This document shows positions 20,190 to 29,147 of a DNA stretch of 64,000 bases, in pieces. Numbering within the stretch: position 1 is the stretch's first letter; each line of letters starts with the position of its first letter. This DNA comes from Levilactobacillus brevis (GTDB lineage Bacteria > Bacillota > Bacilli > Lactobacillales > Lactobacillaceae): assembly GCA_003666485.1 (NCBI GenBank), contig CP032931.1, positions 1,488,001 through 1,552,000 on the forward strand. The letters run 5' to 3'. A program made the translations under genes and the position numbers. The notes beneath the pieces were generated by a model, which saw nothing but the letters and a program-made list of their open reading frames with translations, was not told the DNA's origin and did no database searches.

Positions 20190-20633
20190 GTGCGTACAAC
20201 TTATATGGCAAAACCTAACGACATTGACCGCAAATGGTACATTGTCGACGCAACCGACGTGAGTTTAGGTCGGCTTGCTTCAGTCGTTGCTTCTGTATTA
20301 CGTGGTAAGAACAAGCCAACGTTCACCCCTAACGTGGACACTGGTGATAACGTAATCGTCATCAACGCTGAAAAAATCGCTTTAACTGGTCGTAAGGCCA
20401 ACGATAAAGTCTACTACCACCATTCTGGTTTCGCTGGTGGCTTGAAGTCACGGACTGCTGGTAACTTCCGGGAACAGAACCCAGAAAAATTGATCGAAAC
20501 TTCTGTACAAGGTATGCTCCCTAAGAACTCCTTAGGTCACCAAATGGCATTGAAGCTTCACGTGTACGCTGGTGCAGACCACAAGCACGAAGCACAAAAG
20601 CCAGAAGTATTAGACATTACTAACCTTATCTAA
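20190..20633 (+). CDS. rplM: 50S ribosomal protein L13
   Basis: 147 residues from GTG 20190 ([20 protein letters not shown]). L13 is an early assembly protein of the large subunit. The open frame extends upstream to 20085, but that part is the leader; GGAGG at 20178-20182 sets the GTG as the start. The [17 protein letters not shown] motif is typical. Confidence 0.97.
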   Translation: MRTTYMAKPNDIDRKWYIVDATDVSLGRLASVVASVLRGKNKPTFTPNVDTGDNVIVINAEKIALTGRKANDKVYYHHSGFAGGLKSRTAGNFREQNPEKLIETSVQGMLPKNSLGHQMALKLHVYAGADHKHEAQKPEVLDITNLI

Positions 20634-20647
20634 GGAGGAAAACCAAA

Positions 20648-21040
20648 TTGGCACAAGTTCAATATCGCGGCACTGGCCGTCGTAAAAACTCCTCTGCACG
20701 TGTACGTTTAGTACCCGGCTCAGGTAAAATCGTTATGAACAACAAGGCAATCGAAGACTACATCCCATTCGCAAGTATTCGGGAAGTTGTCTTACAACCA
20801 TTCAACGTTACGGAAACGCTTGGTAACTATGATGCATTAGTTACTGTGCGCGGTGGCGGTTTCTCCGGTCAAGCCGGCGCAACTCGTCACGGGATCGCTC
20901 GGGCATTGCTCGAAGTTGACCCAGATTTCCGTGGTCCGCTGAAGCGTGCGGGTCTCTTGACTCGTGACGCCCGGATGAAGGAACGGAAGAAGCCAGGTCT
21001 GAAGAAGGCACGTAAGGCTTCACAATTCTCCAAGCGTTAA
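20648..21040 (+). CDS. rpsI: 30S ribosomal protein S9
   Basis: 130 residues from TTG 20648, preceded by AAGGAGG. S9 reaches the P site with its basic tail, here ending [31 protein letters not shown] is diagnostic. It is cotranscribed with rplM. Confidence 0.98.
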   Translation: MAQVQYRGTGRRKNSSARVRLVPGSGKIVMNNKAIEDYIPFASIREVVLQPFNVTETLGNYDALVTVRGGGFSGQAGATRHGIARALLEVDPDFRGPLKRAGLLTRDARMKERKKPGLKKARKASQFSKR

Positions 21041-21062
21041 TATTTCGATATTAGCAATTGGG

Positions 21063-21096
21063 AAATCCTCACCAGTTATTTGGTGGGGATTTTTTG
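21063..21096 (+). terminator. Terminator of rplM-rpsI
   Basis: A 12-bp stem (21063-21074 with 21081-21092, one G-U) with a 6-base loop is followed by TTTTG. Confidence 0.9.
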
Positions 21097-21237
21097 TATT
21101 CATTGTGAAAGCGATAACCCCGAAACGATTGGTCACCGGTACGCTCGCCCATCGTAAATTCCAGGCGAAATGGGTATTGTTTTCCCGCTACGTTTGGCTT
21201 AAGCTGAAGAGAATAGCTTAATAGGACTGGAAGACTT

Positions 21238-22590
21238 ATGGAAAAAATTTCGCATTCAAAATTATTCGATACATTGTCAAAAAAGATGGTCTGGGGCTTC
21301 ATTCTCCTGATCACGGTGGGGACCATCCTGCTGAGCCTGCCCGTGGCAACCAACGGCATGCGGGGGACGAGCTTCATTAATACGTTGTTTACGGCGACGT
21401 CGGCGACCTGTATCACCGGACTAACGGTGGTCAACACGGCCGAGCACTGGTCGTTTTTCGGTCAGGTCGTGATTCTGGTGCTCTCCGAAGTGGGGGCGTT
21501 GGGCTACATGACCTTTGCCGTTTTGTTGTTTAACATTATTCGGCGTAATCTGGACCTGTCGACGCAGCTGATGGTCAAGGAATCCCTGAACCTGGAGAAC
21601 CTGAGCGACACCAAGAGCGTCATGAAGTACGTTGTCGGCCTCTCTGCGCTCTTTCAGGTCGGTGGGGCACTGTTACTGATGTTTGACTTCATTCCGCGTT
21701 ACGGCTGGAAATGGGGCCTGTACGCGTCGGTCTACCATTCCGTCATGTCCTTTTGTAATGCCGGCTTTGATATCTTCGGCAACAGTCTGATGGGATTTCA
21801 GAGTGACTCCTACCTGTTGATTGTGACGATTCTCCTGATTATTGGTGGGGGCCTGGGCTTCCTGGTCTGGCGCGACCTGCTGTTGTTCCATGAGCGCAAA
21901 CGCCTGAGCTTGAACTCCAAGTTGACGCTGGTCACGACGGGCACGTTATTCGTGGTGGGCTTCTTGCTGTTGCTGGTCACGGAAAAGGACCTGTCACTGC
22001 TGCCCAAGCACACGTCGTGGTTCAACCGGACAGTCAATACGCTGTTCTTGAGCGTAACGCCGCGAACCGCGGGGCTGGTGACCTTGCCGACCAACGACTT
22101 GCAAGCTGGGAGTATTTTCCTGTTGATGATTTTGATGTTCGTCGGTGGGACGCCAGGATCGACGGCCGGTGGGATCAAGACCACCACGTTCGGTGTCCTG
22201 ATGCTGCAAAGCATTGCGCAGCTGCGGGGGAAAAAGGACGTTGAGTTCAGTCGGCGGCGCTTCAGCCAAACCAATATCAGCCGGGCCTTACTGCTGGTCT
22301 TTTTGGCCAGCGTGGTCGTCGTGGTCGCGACCTTGATCCTGACGCAAACGGAGCGGATTCCTAAGGGCTTTGGCCTGGAATACATCGTCTTTGAGGTGCT
22401 CTCGGCGTTCGGCACGGTTGGCCTGAGTCTGGGATTGACACCGCATCTGACGGTCATCGGCAAATTGGTCATCATGCTGCTGATGTTTGTTGGGCGGGTC
22501 GGTATCTTCACGTCGCTGTACTCGTTATCGAAGCGGCAGACCAAGTTCAACCAGATTCGTTACCCTGAAGAAAACATTTTAATTGGCTAA
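21238..22590 (+). CDS. ktrB: Potassium uptake channel subunit KtrB
   Basis: 450 residues, TrkH/KtrB superfamily, forming the ion-conducting dimer of the Ktr system. Selectivity-filter loops are visible as TATSATCITGLTV (about 54-66), FCNAGFDIFGNS, TPRTAGLVT and FGTVGLSLGLTP. Eight M1-P-M2-like membrane segments can be traced. It is followed after 12 bp by its regulatory partner ktrA. TrkH in a Trk system would look similar; the single-RCK partner favours Ktr. Confidence 0.92.
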   Translation: MEKISHSKLFDTLSKKMVWGFILLITVGTILLSLPVATNGMRGTSFINTLFTATSATCITGLTVVNTAEHWSFFGQVVILVLSEVGALGYMTFAVLLFNIIRRNLDLSTQLMVKESLNLENLSDTKSVMKYVVGLSALFQVGGALLLMFDFIPRYGWKWGLYASVYHSVMSFCNAGFDIFGNSLMGFQSDSYLLIVTILLIIGGGLGFLVWRDLLLFHERKRLSLNSKLTLVTTGTLFVVGFLLLLVTEKDLSLLPKHTSWFNRTVNTLFLSVTPRTAGLVTLPTNDLQAGSIFLLMILMFVGGTPGSTAGGIKTTTFGVLMLQSIAQLRGKKDVEFSRRRFSQTNISRALLLVFLASVVVVVATLILTQTERIPKGFGLEYIVFEVLSAFGTVGLSLGLTPHLTVIGKLVIMLLMFVGRVGIFTSLYSLSKRQTKFNQIRYPEENILIG

Positions 22591-22602
22591 GGAGTTTTTG
22601 AA

Positions 22603-23268
22603 ATGACGAAAAAGAGTTTTGCGGTGCTGGGGCTCGGCCGGTTTGGCCAAAGCGTCGTGCAAACACTAGTGGCGTCCCATCAGGATGTTTTGGCGGTCGA
22701 CGTCAAAGAAGAGCCCGTCAACGAGATGATGGACATCGCCACGCAGACCTTGATTGCGGATACTCGGGATGAAGACGTGCTGCGCGGCCTGAACATCGAT
22801 ACCTTTGATTACGTGATCGTCGGTATCGGCAACAACATGGAGGCCAGCATTCTGACGACCATGTTGACCAAGGAACTGGGTGCCAAGAAGGTGATTGCCA
22901 AGGCTGAAACCAGCGATCATGGGCGCGTGTTGAAACGCGTGGGGGCGGACCAGGTTATCTTCCCCGAACGGGACATGGGGCACAGCATCGTGCGCAAATT
23001 GTTGTCTAATCACATCCTGAACTTCATCGACCTGAGTGATGAGTACACGTTGGCCGAGGTCGTCATTACCGATCCTAACTTCGTCAACCAGGACCTGGTC
23101 AAGCTCGACTTACGGCGGCGCTTTGACCTGACCGTCATTGCCATCCAGCACGGCCACGCCATCAACATCTCCCCGCAACCAACGGACATCGTGCAGCTCC
23201 ATGACGTACTGACGGTGGTCGGGCCGATTGCCAATGTGGAGAAGCTTGATGCGACGTTGAAGAAATAA
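22603..23268 (+). CDS. ktrA: Potassium uptake regulatory subunit KtrA
   Basis: 221 residues. An N-terminal RCK/Rossmann domain (GLGRFGQSVVQTL) binds nucleotides and a C-terminal RCK_C domain (about 135-221) usually binds c-di-AMP, gating KtrB. The C-terminal ligand is inferred from the family. It forms an operon with ktrB. Confidence 0.92.
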   Translation: MTKKSFAVLGLGRFGQSVVQTLVASHQDVLAVDVKEEPVNEMMDIATQTLIADTRDEDVLRGLNIDTFDYVIVGIGNNMEASILTTMLTKELGAKKVIAKAETSDHGRVLKRVGADQVIFPERDMGHSIVRKLLSNHILNFIDLSDEYTLAEVVITDPNFVNQDLVKLDLRRRFDLTVIAIQHGHAINISPQPTDIVQLHDVLTVVGPIANVEKLDATLKK

Positions 23269-23391
23269 GCTATAGCTATTTAATCAGCTAATGATTTGGT
23301 CGGTTGATAGCTGGTAGGAGCGTGATGAAGACTGTTGCTTTGCCTGATGAATATGGTATATTTGAGCAAATCAATGAGGTGGGTGAGGACG

Positions 23392-23526
23392 ATGGTTCAG
23401 GTCAATCGAGACGAGTACAATCGTGAAGACATTGATCAGGCGCTCTTAGCTGAGCTCAAAAAGGCTGAGCAAAGTGGAACAGTTTCAGCTGAAGAGGCTC
23501 GCAAGCAGTTGGGAATTGCGCGATAG
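23392..23526 (+). CDS. Small protein of unknown function, possibly a remnant
   Basis: 44 residues from ATG 23392, charged, ending SAEEARKQLGIAR. This resembles the tail of small antitoxin-like proteins, but no toxin gene follows. A second short frame (23324-23425, MKTVALPDEYGIFEQINEV...) with a better ribosome binding site (TAGGAG) overlaps it in another phase. The two together may be one gene broken by a frameshift. The identity is uncertain and it may not be expressed. Confidence 0.35.
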   Translation: MVQVNRDEYNREDIDQALLAELKKAEQSGTVSAEEARKQLGIAR

Positions 23527-23562
23527 ACATCGCTGTGAGAGATTGTAAGTTGTTTATAAAAT

Positions 23563-23610
23563 AGTGCCACCTGTTTATCGCCTAATATGGGGTAAACGGA
23601 TGGTACTTTT
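23563..23610 (+). terminator. Hairpin before the TetR-family gene
   Basis: AGTGCCACCTGTTTA (23563-23577) pairs with TAAACGGATGGTACT (23593-23607) allowing G-U pairs, followed by TTT. It could end the small gene upstream or serve as an operator for the regulator that follows. Confidence 0.5.
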
Positions 23611-23631
23611 AGGTGGTGCTGGGAAAGGGCG

Positions 23632-24183
23632 ATGACCGTGGAAGACGATAGAATAATGCAGACGTTTTTAGTGCTATTAAAGACCACGCCATACGAAAAA
23701 TTGTCGGTGCGGACCATCATGAGGCAGTCTGGGGTGACGCGGACGGTGTTTTACGTTTATTTTGATAACAAGGATGACCTTGCCCGGGAGACCCTATCCG
23801 CGCAGTTAGAGGATGTAATCTTACACGTGAGCCGGGTCTTTACGAGTGCACACACGATGAACATGCAAACGACGGCAGAAAGTTTGCGTGTCTTACGGTC
23901 GAAGCAAGATGATATTCGCCGACTATTTGCCATTCAACGCACGCAGCTGCATTTGCGTGCCGAGTTTCAGGATCAAGTCGCCCAATCTATTTCGGAACAA
24001 GTCCGCCGTTATTGGCCGAAAACACCGCCGCAGCAACAGGATTACTTTTCGCAGTTGTTCGCGGCTTCGATGATTGCGACGATTCTCTGGTTCTTTCAGC
24101 ATCAAGACGTCTCTGAGGCGGATTTAGTTCAGGTGATCAACACCTGTGTTTTCCAAGGGCTCGCCAAGCTTTTGACAGATTAG
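23632..24183 (+). CDS. TetR/AcrR-family transcriptional regulator
   Basis: 183 residues. The N-terminal helix-turn-helix is recognisable in LSVRTIMRQSGVTRTVFYVYFDNKDDL (about 24-50, split here by hydrophobic spacing); the C-terminal part is an all-helical ligand domain. It is probably a repressor. The next gene, 68 bp downstream in the same direction, is a flavin monooxygenase-like enzyme and is the natural candidate target. Start ATG 23632 has only a weak purine-rich site (GGGAAAGGG) before it. Confidence 0.85.
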   Translation: MTVEDDRIMQTFLVLLKTTPYEKLSVRTIMRQSGVTRTVFYVYFDNKDDLARETLSAQLEDVILHVSRVFTSAHTMNMQTTAESLRVLRSKQDDIRRLFAIQRTQLHLRAEFQDQVAQSISEQVRRYWPKTPPQQQDYFSQLFAASMIATILWFFQHQDVSEADLVQVINTCVFQGLAKLLTD

Positions 24184-24251
24184 CAAAAGTGTCTACCTTG
24201 TTGCCGCAAGACTCGCTACACTTAGGGTATTCTAAATGAGGAGTGATTTTG

Positions 24252-25244
24252 ATGAAGTCTCTTGAAAGCGCTTTGAATGTAAAATACCCGATTATTTGTG
24301 GCCCGATGGCGTGGACCTCGATGGCACCACTGGTAGGTGCGGTTAGCAATGCCGGTGGTTTTGGTGTTCTGGGTGTTGGCTTCGCACCAACTGAGGTTGT
24401 TGAACGAGAAATTAAGGCAACCCGGAAATTGACCGATAAGCCGTTTGCCATCAACGTGACACTGTTTCCTGAAGCAGAAGCCAATTTAGAACGGATCACA
24501 GAAATTGCCGCCCGAGAACAGGTCGGCTACATCTATGCGGATAATTTTTCTGGGCTAGTCCATGATTTTACGCAAAAATGGTTTGATTGTTGGCACGCCT
24601 TGGGGATGACGGTATTAACGAAAGTCATGACGAGTCAAGAAGCTCAGGTGGCTGATGAGTGTGGTGCTGATGTCGTTATTGCCAAAGGCTGGGAAGGTGG
24701 CGGCCACATTTCTAAAGAGGGGACGTTTGCCCTGTTACCGCAAGTGCGTGCAGTGGTGAAGCATGCCGTTTTAGTGGCTTCTGGCGGGATCGCCGATGGT
24801 CAGGGCTACGCTGCAGCCAGAGTATTTGGGTATGCCGGTATTGAAATGGGGACGGCATTCATGGTCGCCACGGAAGGCAGTACCCACCAAAACGTCAAGG
24901 ATGCCGTTGTTCATGCGGTTGATGGCGATGTCACTATGACAGGAGCATCCACGGGCGCACCGTGCTGGCAGTTGAAAAATGACTTATCAAAGAGAATGGC
25001 CCAGATTGAGCAGTCAGATAAGCCTAGCGTTGCCGCTGAGAAATTACAAGCGGTGGCAACTAGTTCACTTCGAGAAGCATCTGAACAGGGGAATGTGACG
25101 GACAAAGGCGCTGTAATGGCTGGTCAGATTGCGCCGCTCGTTAATGAACAGAAAACAGTGGCGCAGATTTTAGCGGATACGTATCAAGAGGGCATTCGCG
25201 TGTTACGTCAAGTTGCTTCATTTCCAGAATTAGCTAAGTCATAG
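24252..25244 (+). CDS. Nitronate monooxygenase / FabK-like FMN enzyme
   Basis: 330 residues, TIM-barrel FMN protein of the 2-nitropropane dioxygenase family. ICGPMAWTSMAPLVGAVSNAGG at the N-terminus, the AKGWEGGGH motif with the catalytic-type histidine (about 152-160) and ASGGIADGQGYAAARVFG for phosphate binding are visible. Members either detoxify nitronates or act as enoyl-ACP reductase II. No fatty-acid genes are nearby, so the nitronate activity is somewhat favoured. Start ATG 24252 is set by GAGGAG. Confidence 0.85.
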   Translation: MKSLESALNVKYPIICGPMAWTSMAPLVGAVSNAGGFGVLGVGFAPTEVVEREIKATRKLTDKPFAINVTLFPEAEANLERITEIAAREQVGYIYADNFSGLVHDFTQKWFDCWHALGMTVLTKVMTSQEAQVADECGADVVIAKGWEGGGHISKEGTFALLPQVRAVVKHAVLVASGGIADGQGYAAARVFGYAGIEMGTAFMVATEGSTHQNVKDAVVHAVDGDVTMTGASTGAPCWQLKNDLSKRMAQIEQSDKPSVAAEKLQAVATSSLREASEQGNVTDKGAVMAGQIAPLVNEQKTVAQILADTYQEGIRVLRQVASFPELAKS

Positions 25245-25254
25245 AGAATTCAAA

Positions 25255-25301
25255 AAGCACCTCCAGGAGAGACGTCAGCCGTCCTTTGGGGGTGCTCTTT
25301 T
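25255..25301. terminator. Bidirectional terminator between the FMN enzyme gene and asnA
   Basis: AAGCACCTCC at about 25256-25264 pairs with GGGGGTGCTC near 25288-25297. It has A-rich sequence on the left and TTTTAA on the right, and lies between converging genes. Confidence 0.8.
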
Positions 25302-25312
25302 AATACAATCGT

Positions 25313-26320
25313 TTACAACAAATGAATCCCGTGAGCCTCACATTGATCAATCATTTCCTGTGGCCACAATGCAGCTTGTACTTCACCGACGTGGGCCTTA
25401 CCCAGCAACAGCATGCACAAGCGGGATTGGCCAATGCCACCGCCGATGGTGTAAGGAACTTCTTCGTTCAAGACCATTTGATGGTAAGGCAGCTTGGCGC
25501 GGTCTTCGGCGTGTGCTAACTTCAATTGCCGTTTCATGGCCGCAGCGTCGACCCGGATCCCCATGCTGGAGATTTCGATGGACTGGTCTAACGGTTCGTA
25601 CCAGAACAAAATGTCGCCGTTTAACGTCCAGTCGTCGTAGTCGGGGGCCCGGCCGTCGTGACGTTTGCCACTCTTCAAGGCGTCACCGATCTTCATCAGA
25701 AAGACGCAGCCCAATTTCTTGGCAATGGCGTTTTCCCGTTCGCGCGGCGTCATCGTGGGGTACATGTCTTCCAGTTCTTGCGTCGTGATGAAGTGAATCT
25801 CATCTGGCAGGTGGTGGACGGCTTCAGGGAACTTGTACCACACCTCGTGTTCCATGTGCTTGATGACCTTGAAGATGGTCCGCACCGTCTGCTTCAATGT
25901 TTCCTCGGTCCGTTCGTCCTTGGCGATGACCTTTTCCCAATCCCATTGGTCCACGTAAGCGGAGTGGAAGTTGTCCAGGTCCTCGTCCTTACGAATGGCG
26001 TTCATGTTGGTGTAGAGGCCTTCGTGCATCTTGAAGCCGTAACGCTTCAGGGCCACCCGTTTCCACTTGGCCAGGGAGTGGACGATTTCAATGGTTTCGT
26101 CGCCCATGTCGGCCATGGTAAAGGAGACCGGCTTTTCGACCCCGTTCAAGTTGTCGTTTAGGCCAGTTGACTTTTCGACAAACATTGGTGCGGACAGCCG
26201 CGACAGATTTAATTGCTGACCAAATTCTTCTTGGAAGGTTTCCCGGATGTAGCGAATCGCAGTCTGGGTCTCCCGAACGGATAATTTTGGATCGTATGAT
26301 TTTGGAATGATTAAATGCAT
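25313..26320 (-). CDS. asnA: Aspartate-ammonia ligase
   Basis: 335 residues from ATG at 26320 ([19 protein letters not shown]). It makes asparagine from aspartate, ammonia and ATP; it is a class II aminoacyl-tRNA synthetase-like fold. Motifs include [40 protein letters not shown] and the C-terminal [29 protein letters not shown] precedes the ATG. A longer frame upstream would read through the leader terminator and is rejected. Control is by a T-box. Confidence 0.96.
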   Translation of the reverse strand: MHLIIPKSYDPKLSVRETQTAIRYIRETFQEEFGQQLNLSRLSAPMFVEKSTGLNDNLNGVEKPVSFTMADMGDETIEIVHSLAKWKRVALKRYGFKMHEGLYTNMNAIRKDEDLDNFHSAYVDQWDWEKVIAKDERTEETLKQTVRTIFKVIKHMEHEVWYKFPEAVHHLPDEIHFITTQELEDMYPTMTPRERENAIAKKLGCVFLMKIGDALKSGKRHDGRAPDYDDWTLNGDILFWYEPLDQSIEISSMGIRVDAAAMKRQLKLAHAEDRAKLPYHQMVLNEEVPYTIGGGIGQSRLCMLLLGKAHVGEVQAALWPQEMIDQCEAHGIHLL

Positions 26321-26340
26321 AAGCACGTTCTCCTTTTGTG

Positions 26341-26647
26341 GGCCAATTTTTTTAAGATAAAACAAAAAGGTTTTCCATCCCTTGTAGAATCAAGGGACGA
26401 AAAACCTTTTCGCGGTACCACCCAAGTTGTCGATCCAGATGATCGGCCAGCTCAATTAGAGTACAAACATACTCTACCGATGGTAACGTACCGGTTAACG
26501 GCTTACCCTAACGTGACAACGTCATTTCAGGCAGCAACTAAGAAAGTGTTATTCGGTAAGCTCACGGCCGATTGGGTTTGCACTAGTTCCCAACTCACTG
26601 ACGGGGTGATCAAACGTACTGGTCTTTCCTGCGTTTTTTATCTTGTG
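26341..26647 (-). promoter_or_regulatory. T-box leader of asnA
   Basis: On the minus strand the T-box sequence TGGGTGGTACCGCG lies at 26424-26411. A long terminator hairpin follows (26410-26391 with 26384-26364) ending in TTTTTGTTTT. The T-box can form the competing antiterminator. Such leaders sense uncharged tRNA; for asnA this should be tRNA-Asn, an inference from the gene. I could not fix the specifier codon with confidence. Confidence 0.9.
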
Positions 26648-26653
26648 GCATTA

Positions 26654-26681
26654 ATACTAGCACCAATTTTCAAATTGTAAA
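26654..26681 (-). promoter_or_regulatory. Promoter of the asnA leader
   Basis: On the minus strand, TTTACA (26681-26676) and TAGTAT (26659-26654) are spaced by 16 bp. This places the start of the leader RNA near 26647. Confidence 0.6.
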
Positions 26682-26902
26682 TACTTAAATTAAAATTTGA
26701 CGAGATTTTTTCCGGAGACGACTGACGTGTGTCGCGGACATTTATAGTAAAAATAGCGCGCCGCCACGGGGGAAATAAATTTTCCAATGGCGGTTGGTAT
26801 AAATTAAATTATTAGAGTTTAAGTTTATCTGTAGCTAAATGCGTGGGTCTAGACCAGTCGTCACGAGCACGGTATGCTGGGACTAACTTTTAGGAGTAGG
26901 GG

Positions 26903-27037
26903 ATGACCAACATGCATTTTGAAGACTTGTTTACCTTGAACGGCCAGCTGAATGGCGCGGCCCGCACCCTTGAGATGGGGGAGACCGTCACCGACCGGAT
27001 CCGCGTAAAGGAGGCCGCCGATGAACCCAGACGATGA
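26903..27037 (+). CDS. Small protein of unknown function
   Basis: 44 residues (MTNMHFEDLFTLNGQLNGAA... DEPRR), acidic and charged. TTAGGAG lies upstream of ATG 26903. It overlaps the next gene by 17 bp, and that gene's AAAGGAGG site lies within its 3' end, so the two look translationally coupled. I do not recognise the family. Codon use is like the neighbouring genes. Confidence 0.6.
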   Translation: MTNMHFEDLFTLNGQLNGAARTLEMGETVTDRIRVKEAADEPRR

Positions 27038-27497
27038 GCAGATCCGGCGGCTGATTCATACGCTATTGGTGCAATTGCGTAACGCCGGCATCCACGTGAC
27101 CATGACCCATCACCGGACGCCCAGTCTCTACTTGCACCTGGACCACGACGTCTTAAAGGAGATTCGGATCAGCGACCACCCGATGGGGCAAAAATCCCGG
27201 CACCGAGTCGGTTATGACATCTCGATCACGCAAGACCGCCACCGGCGCTATTCGGCGGAAACACGGTGCTTTCAGTATGGCCTGAATAACGCGTTGACGG
27301 TGGTGGCGCAGGTCGTGGCCGACCGGGACCATAAGGTGACACAGCTAGGGGGAACGGCCGGTTACCGTAGTCTGGTCCAGTTGGCGCAGCAGCGGCCGCA
27401 ACTTCCCAGTAAGCAGGCCGCCTTTGAAAATAAGCTCAGCGCGTTTCTGGACCAGGCGCCAGCGGGCGGTGGTCGGCGGGAACGCCCCCGGATCTAA
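27021..27497 (+). CDS. Conserved-looking protein of unknown function
   Basis: 158 residues, basic and rich in Arg, His and Gln, without a signal peptide or membrane segment. The body (about 1-90) looks like a small mixed alpha/beta domain; the tail PAGGGRRERPRI is probably disordered. A strong AAAGGAGG precedes ATG 27021. It is paired with the 44-residue gene upstream. No motif allowed a function to be assigned. Confidence 0.7.
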   Translation: MNPDDEQIRRLIHTLLVQLRNAGIHVTMTHHRTPSLYLHLDHDVLKEIRISDHPMGQKSRHRVGYDISITQDRHRRYSAETRCFQYGLNNALTVVAQVVADRDHKVTQLGGTAGYRSLVQLAQQRPQLPSKQAAFENKLSAFLDQAPAGGGRRERPRI

Positions 27498-27596
27498 CTA
27501 CGCTTCTGTGAAAAAATCGATGTAAATAATTTTAGGGTTGACAAGAAAATCAGGGCGAATAATCCTAGGAACAAAACGTTTTCAGCGGATTGTCTA

Positions 27597-27655
27597 TTGA
27601 CATCTTAGCCAAATGAAATTAGAATATATAAATTAGTTTTAATCGTATTCTAATT
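27597..27655 (+). promoter_or_regulatory. Promoter and inverted repeat before the permease gene
   Basis: TTGACA (27597-27602) and TAGAAT (27620-27625) are spaced by 17 bp. A perfect 10-bp inverted repeat, AATTAGAATA (27617-27626) and TATTCTAATT (27646-27655), covers the -10 box and the start region. It is a likely operator or 5' hairpin. Confidence 0.7.
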
Positions 27656-27680
27656 AAATATTTGGAAGGAGGGGATGTCA

Positions 27681-29087
27681 GTGGGACGACCACGGCAACT
27701 CTTTATTAAAAAGCAGGTGCAAACGGACTTATACAAGAAGACTGGGCTGGAGAAGACGCTGACCGCCTTTAGTCTGACGACCATGGGGATTGGCGCCATT
27801 GTCGGTTCCGGGATCTTCATTACACCGGGGCTGATTGCGGCGAACTACACTGGGCCGGGGGTCATGTTGTCTTACCTGATTGCCGTGGTGGTCTGTGCGA
27901 TGGCGGCATTGTGTTATTCAGAATTCTCCTCAACGATTCCGTTGGCCGGGAGTGCCTATACCTATGTGTATGCCGTCTTCGGTGAATTTGCCGCTTGGAT
28001 CTTAGGCTGGGCCCTGATCTCGGAATATTTATTCGCGGTGTCCTCGGTGGCCGTCAGCTGGTCGTCGTACTTTCAAAATCTGCTGGCAGGATTCGGCATC
28101 AAGTTGCCCAACTTCTTTCAGGCAGCGGCCGGCACTGCCGGCGTACATGGTGGTGGCGTCGACATCGTGGCACTGGTGATCACCATGCTGGTGGCGTGGC
28201 TGTTGTCCAAGGGGATTCGAGAATCCGCCCGCATCAACAACATCATGGTTATCGTGAAGATTCTGGTTATTCTGTTATTTATCGGTATTGCCATTTTTTA
28301 CGTGAAGCCAGCCAACTATGACCCGTTCCTGCCATTTGGGACCAGCGGTATCTTCAAGGGTGCGGCCGTGGCCTTTTACGCCTACATTGGGTTTGACGCC
28401 GTATCGACCGCGAGCGAAGAGGTCAAGGACCCCAAGCGCAACATGCCAATTGGTATCATCAGTTCACTGCTGGTGGCGGCCGTGCTGTACATTAGCCTGT
28501 CCGCTGTTCTGGTGGGCGTCGTGCACTACACCAAGTTGGGCGTCGCTGATCCAGTGGCCCTGGCGTTGACCTTGGTCCATCAAAACTGGGCGTCCGGCGT
28601 GATCTCCCTGGGGGCTATCGTGGGGATGACCACGGTGCTGATCGTCATGTCTTACGGCGGAACTCGGTTGTTGTTTGCCATCAGTCGGGATGGCCTGTTA
28701 CCGGCACCACTGAAACGGCTCAATCCCAAGACCCACGTGCCGGTCGCCAACACCTGGATTTTTGGCGTCGTGGCCAGTCTCTTTGCAGCTGTGATCCCGA
28801 TTGACAAGATTGCCGAACTGGTTAACATCGGGACGTTGTCGGCCTTCGCCATGGTGTCTCTGGGCATCGTCTTCTTACGGCATGACGAACGCTTCAAAAA
28901 CCTGGATACCTCGTTTAAGGTGCCCTGGTATCCGTATCTGCCGATTGCTTCATTCCTAGCCTGTGTCTACTTGATGACGCAGCTGCAAGCCTTTACCTGG
29001 CAAGCCTTTGGCGTCTGGGTCGTCCTTGGATTGATCGTCTACGTGAGCTATGGCTATCATCACAGCCGCGTGCGGTTGAACGCCTGA
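27681..29087 (+). CDS. APC-family amino acid permease
   Basis: 468 residues with about twelve membrane segments. The unwound first helix has IGAIVGSGIFITPG, typical of the amino acid/polyamine/organocation superfamily. It is closest in style to the cationic amino acid transporter group (YfnA-like), with FYAYIGFDAVSTASEEVKDP in segment 6. GTG 27681 is 8 bases after AGGAGG; ATG 27675 is too close to that site. Substrate is not readable. It is a single-gene unit with an operator-like repeat upstream. Confidence 0.9.
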   Translation: MGRPRQLFIKKQVQTDLYKKTGLEKTLTAFSLTTMGIGAIVGSGIFITPGLIAANYTGPGVMLSYLIAVVVCAMAALCYSEFSSTIPLAGSAYTYVYAVFGEFAAWILGWALISEYLFAVSSVAVSWSSYFQNLLAGFGIKLPNFFQAAAGTAGVHGGGVDIVALVITMLVAWLLSKGIRESARINNIMVIVKILVILLFIGIAIFYVKPANYDPFLPFGTSGIFKGAAVAFYAYIGFDAVSTASEEVKDPKRNMPIGIISSLLVAAVLYISLSAVLVGVVHYTKLGVADPVALALTLVHQNWASGVISLGAIVGMTTVLIVMSYGGTRLLFAISRDGLLPAPLKRLNPKTHVPVANTWIFGVVASLFAAVIPIDKIAELVNIGTLSAFAMVSLGIVFLRHDERFKNLDTSFKVPWYPYLPIASFLACVYLMTQLQAFTWQAFGVWVVLGLIVYVSYGYHHSRVRLNA

Positions 29088-29111
29088 TACGGTAACGCTT
29101 TCATTTTGTGG

Positions 29112-29117
29112 TAGAAT
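29112..29117 (+). promoter_or_regulatory. -10 box of lplA
   Basis: TAGAAT lies 31 bases before the lplA ATG. A clear -35 box is not seen. Confidence 0.5.
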
Positions 29118-29147
29118 ATTGACAGACTATTCGAGAGGGATGACTGG

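Noticed and set aside
26315-26680. 121-codon frame opposite the asnA leader
   Set aside because: It runs antisense through the T-box and terminator, whose structure explains the sequence; there is no good start site.
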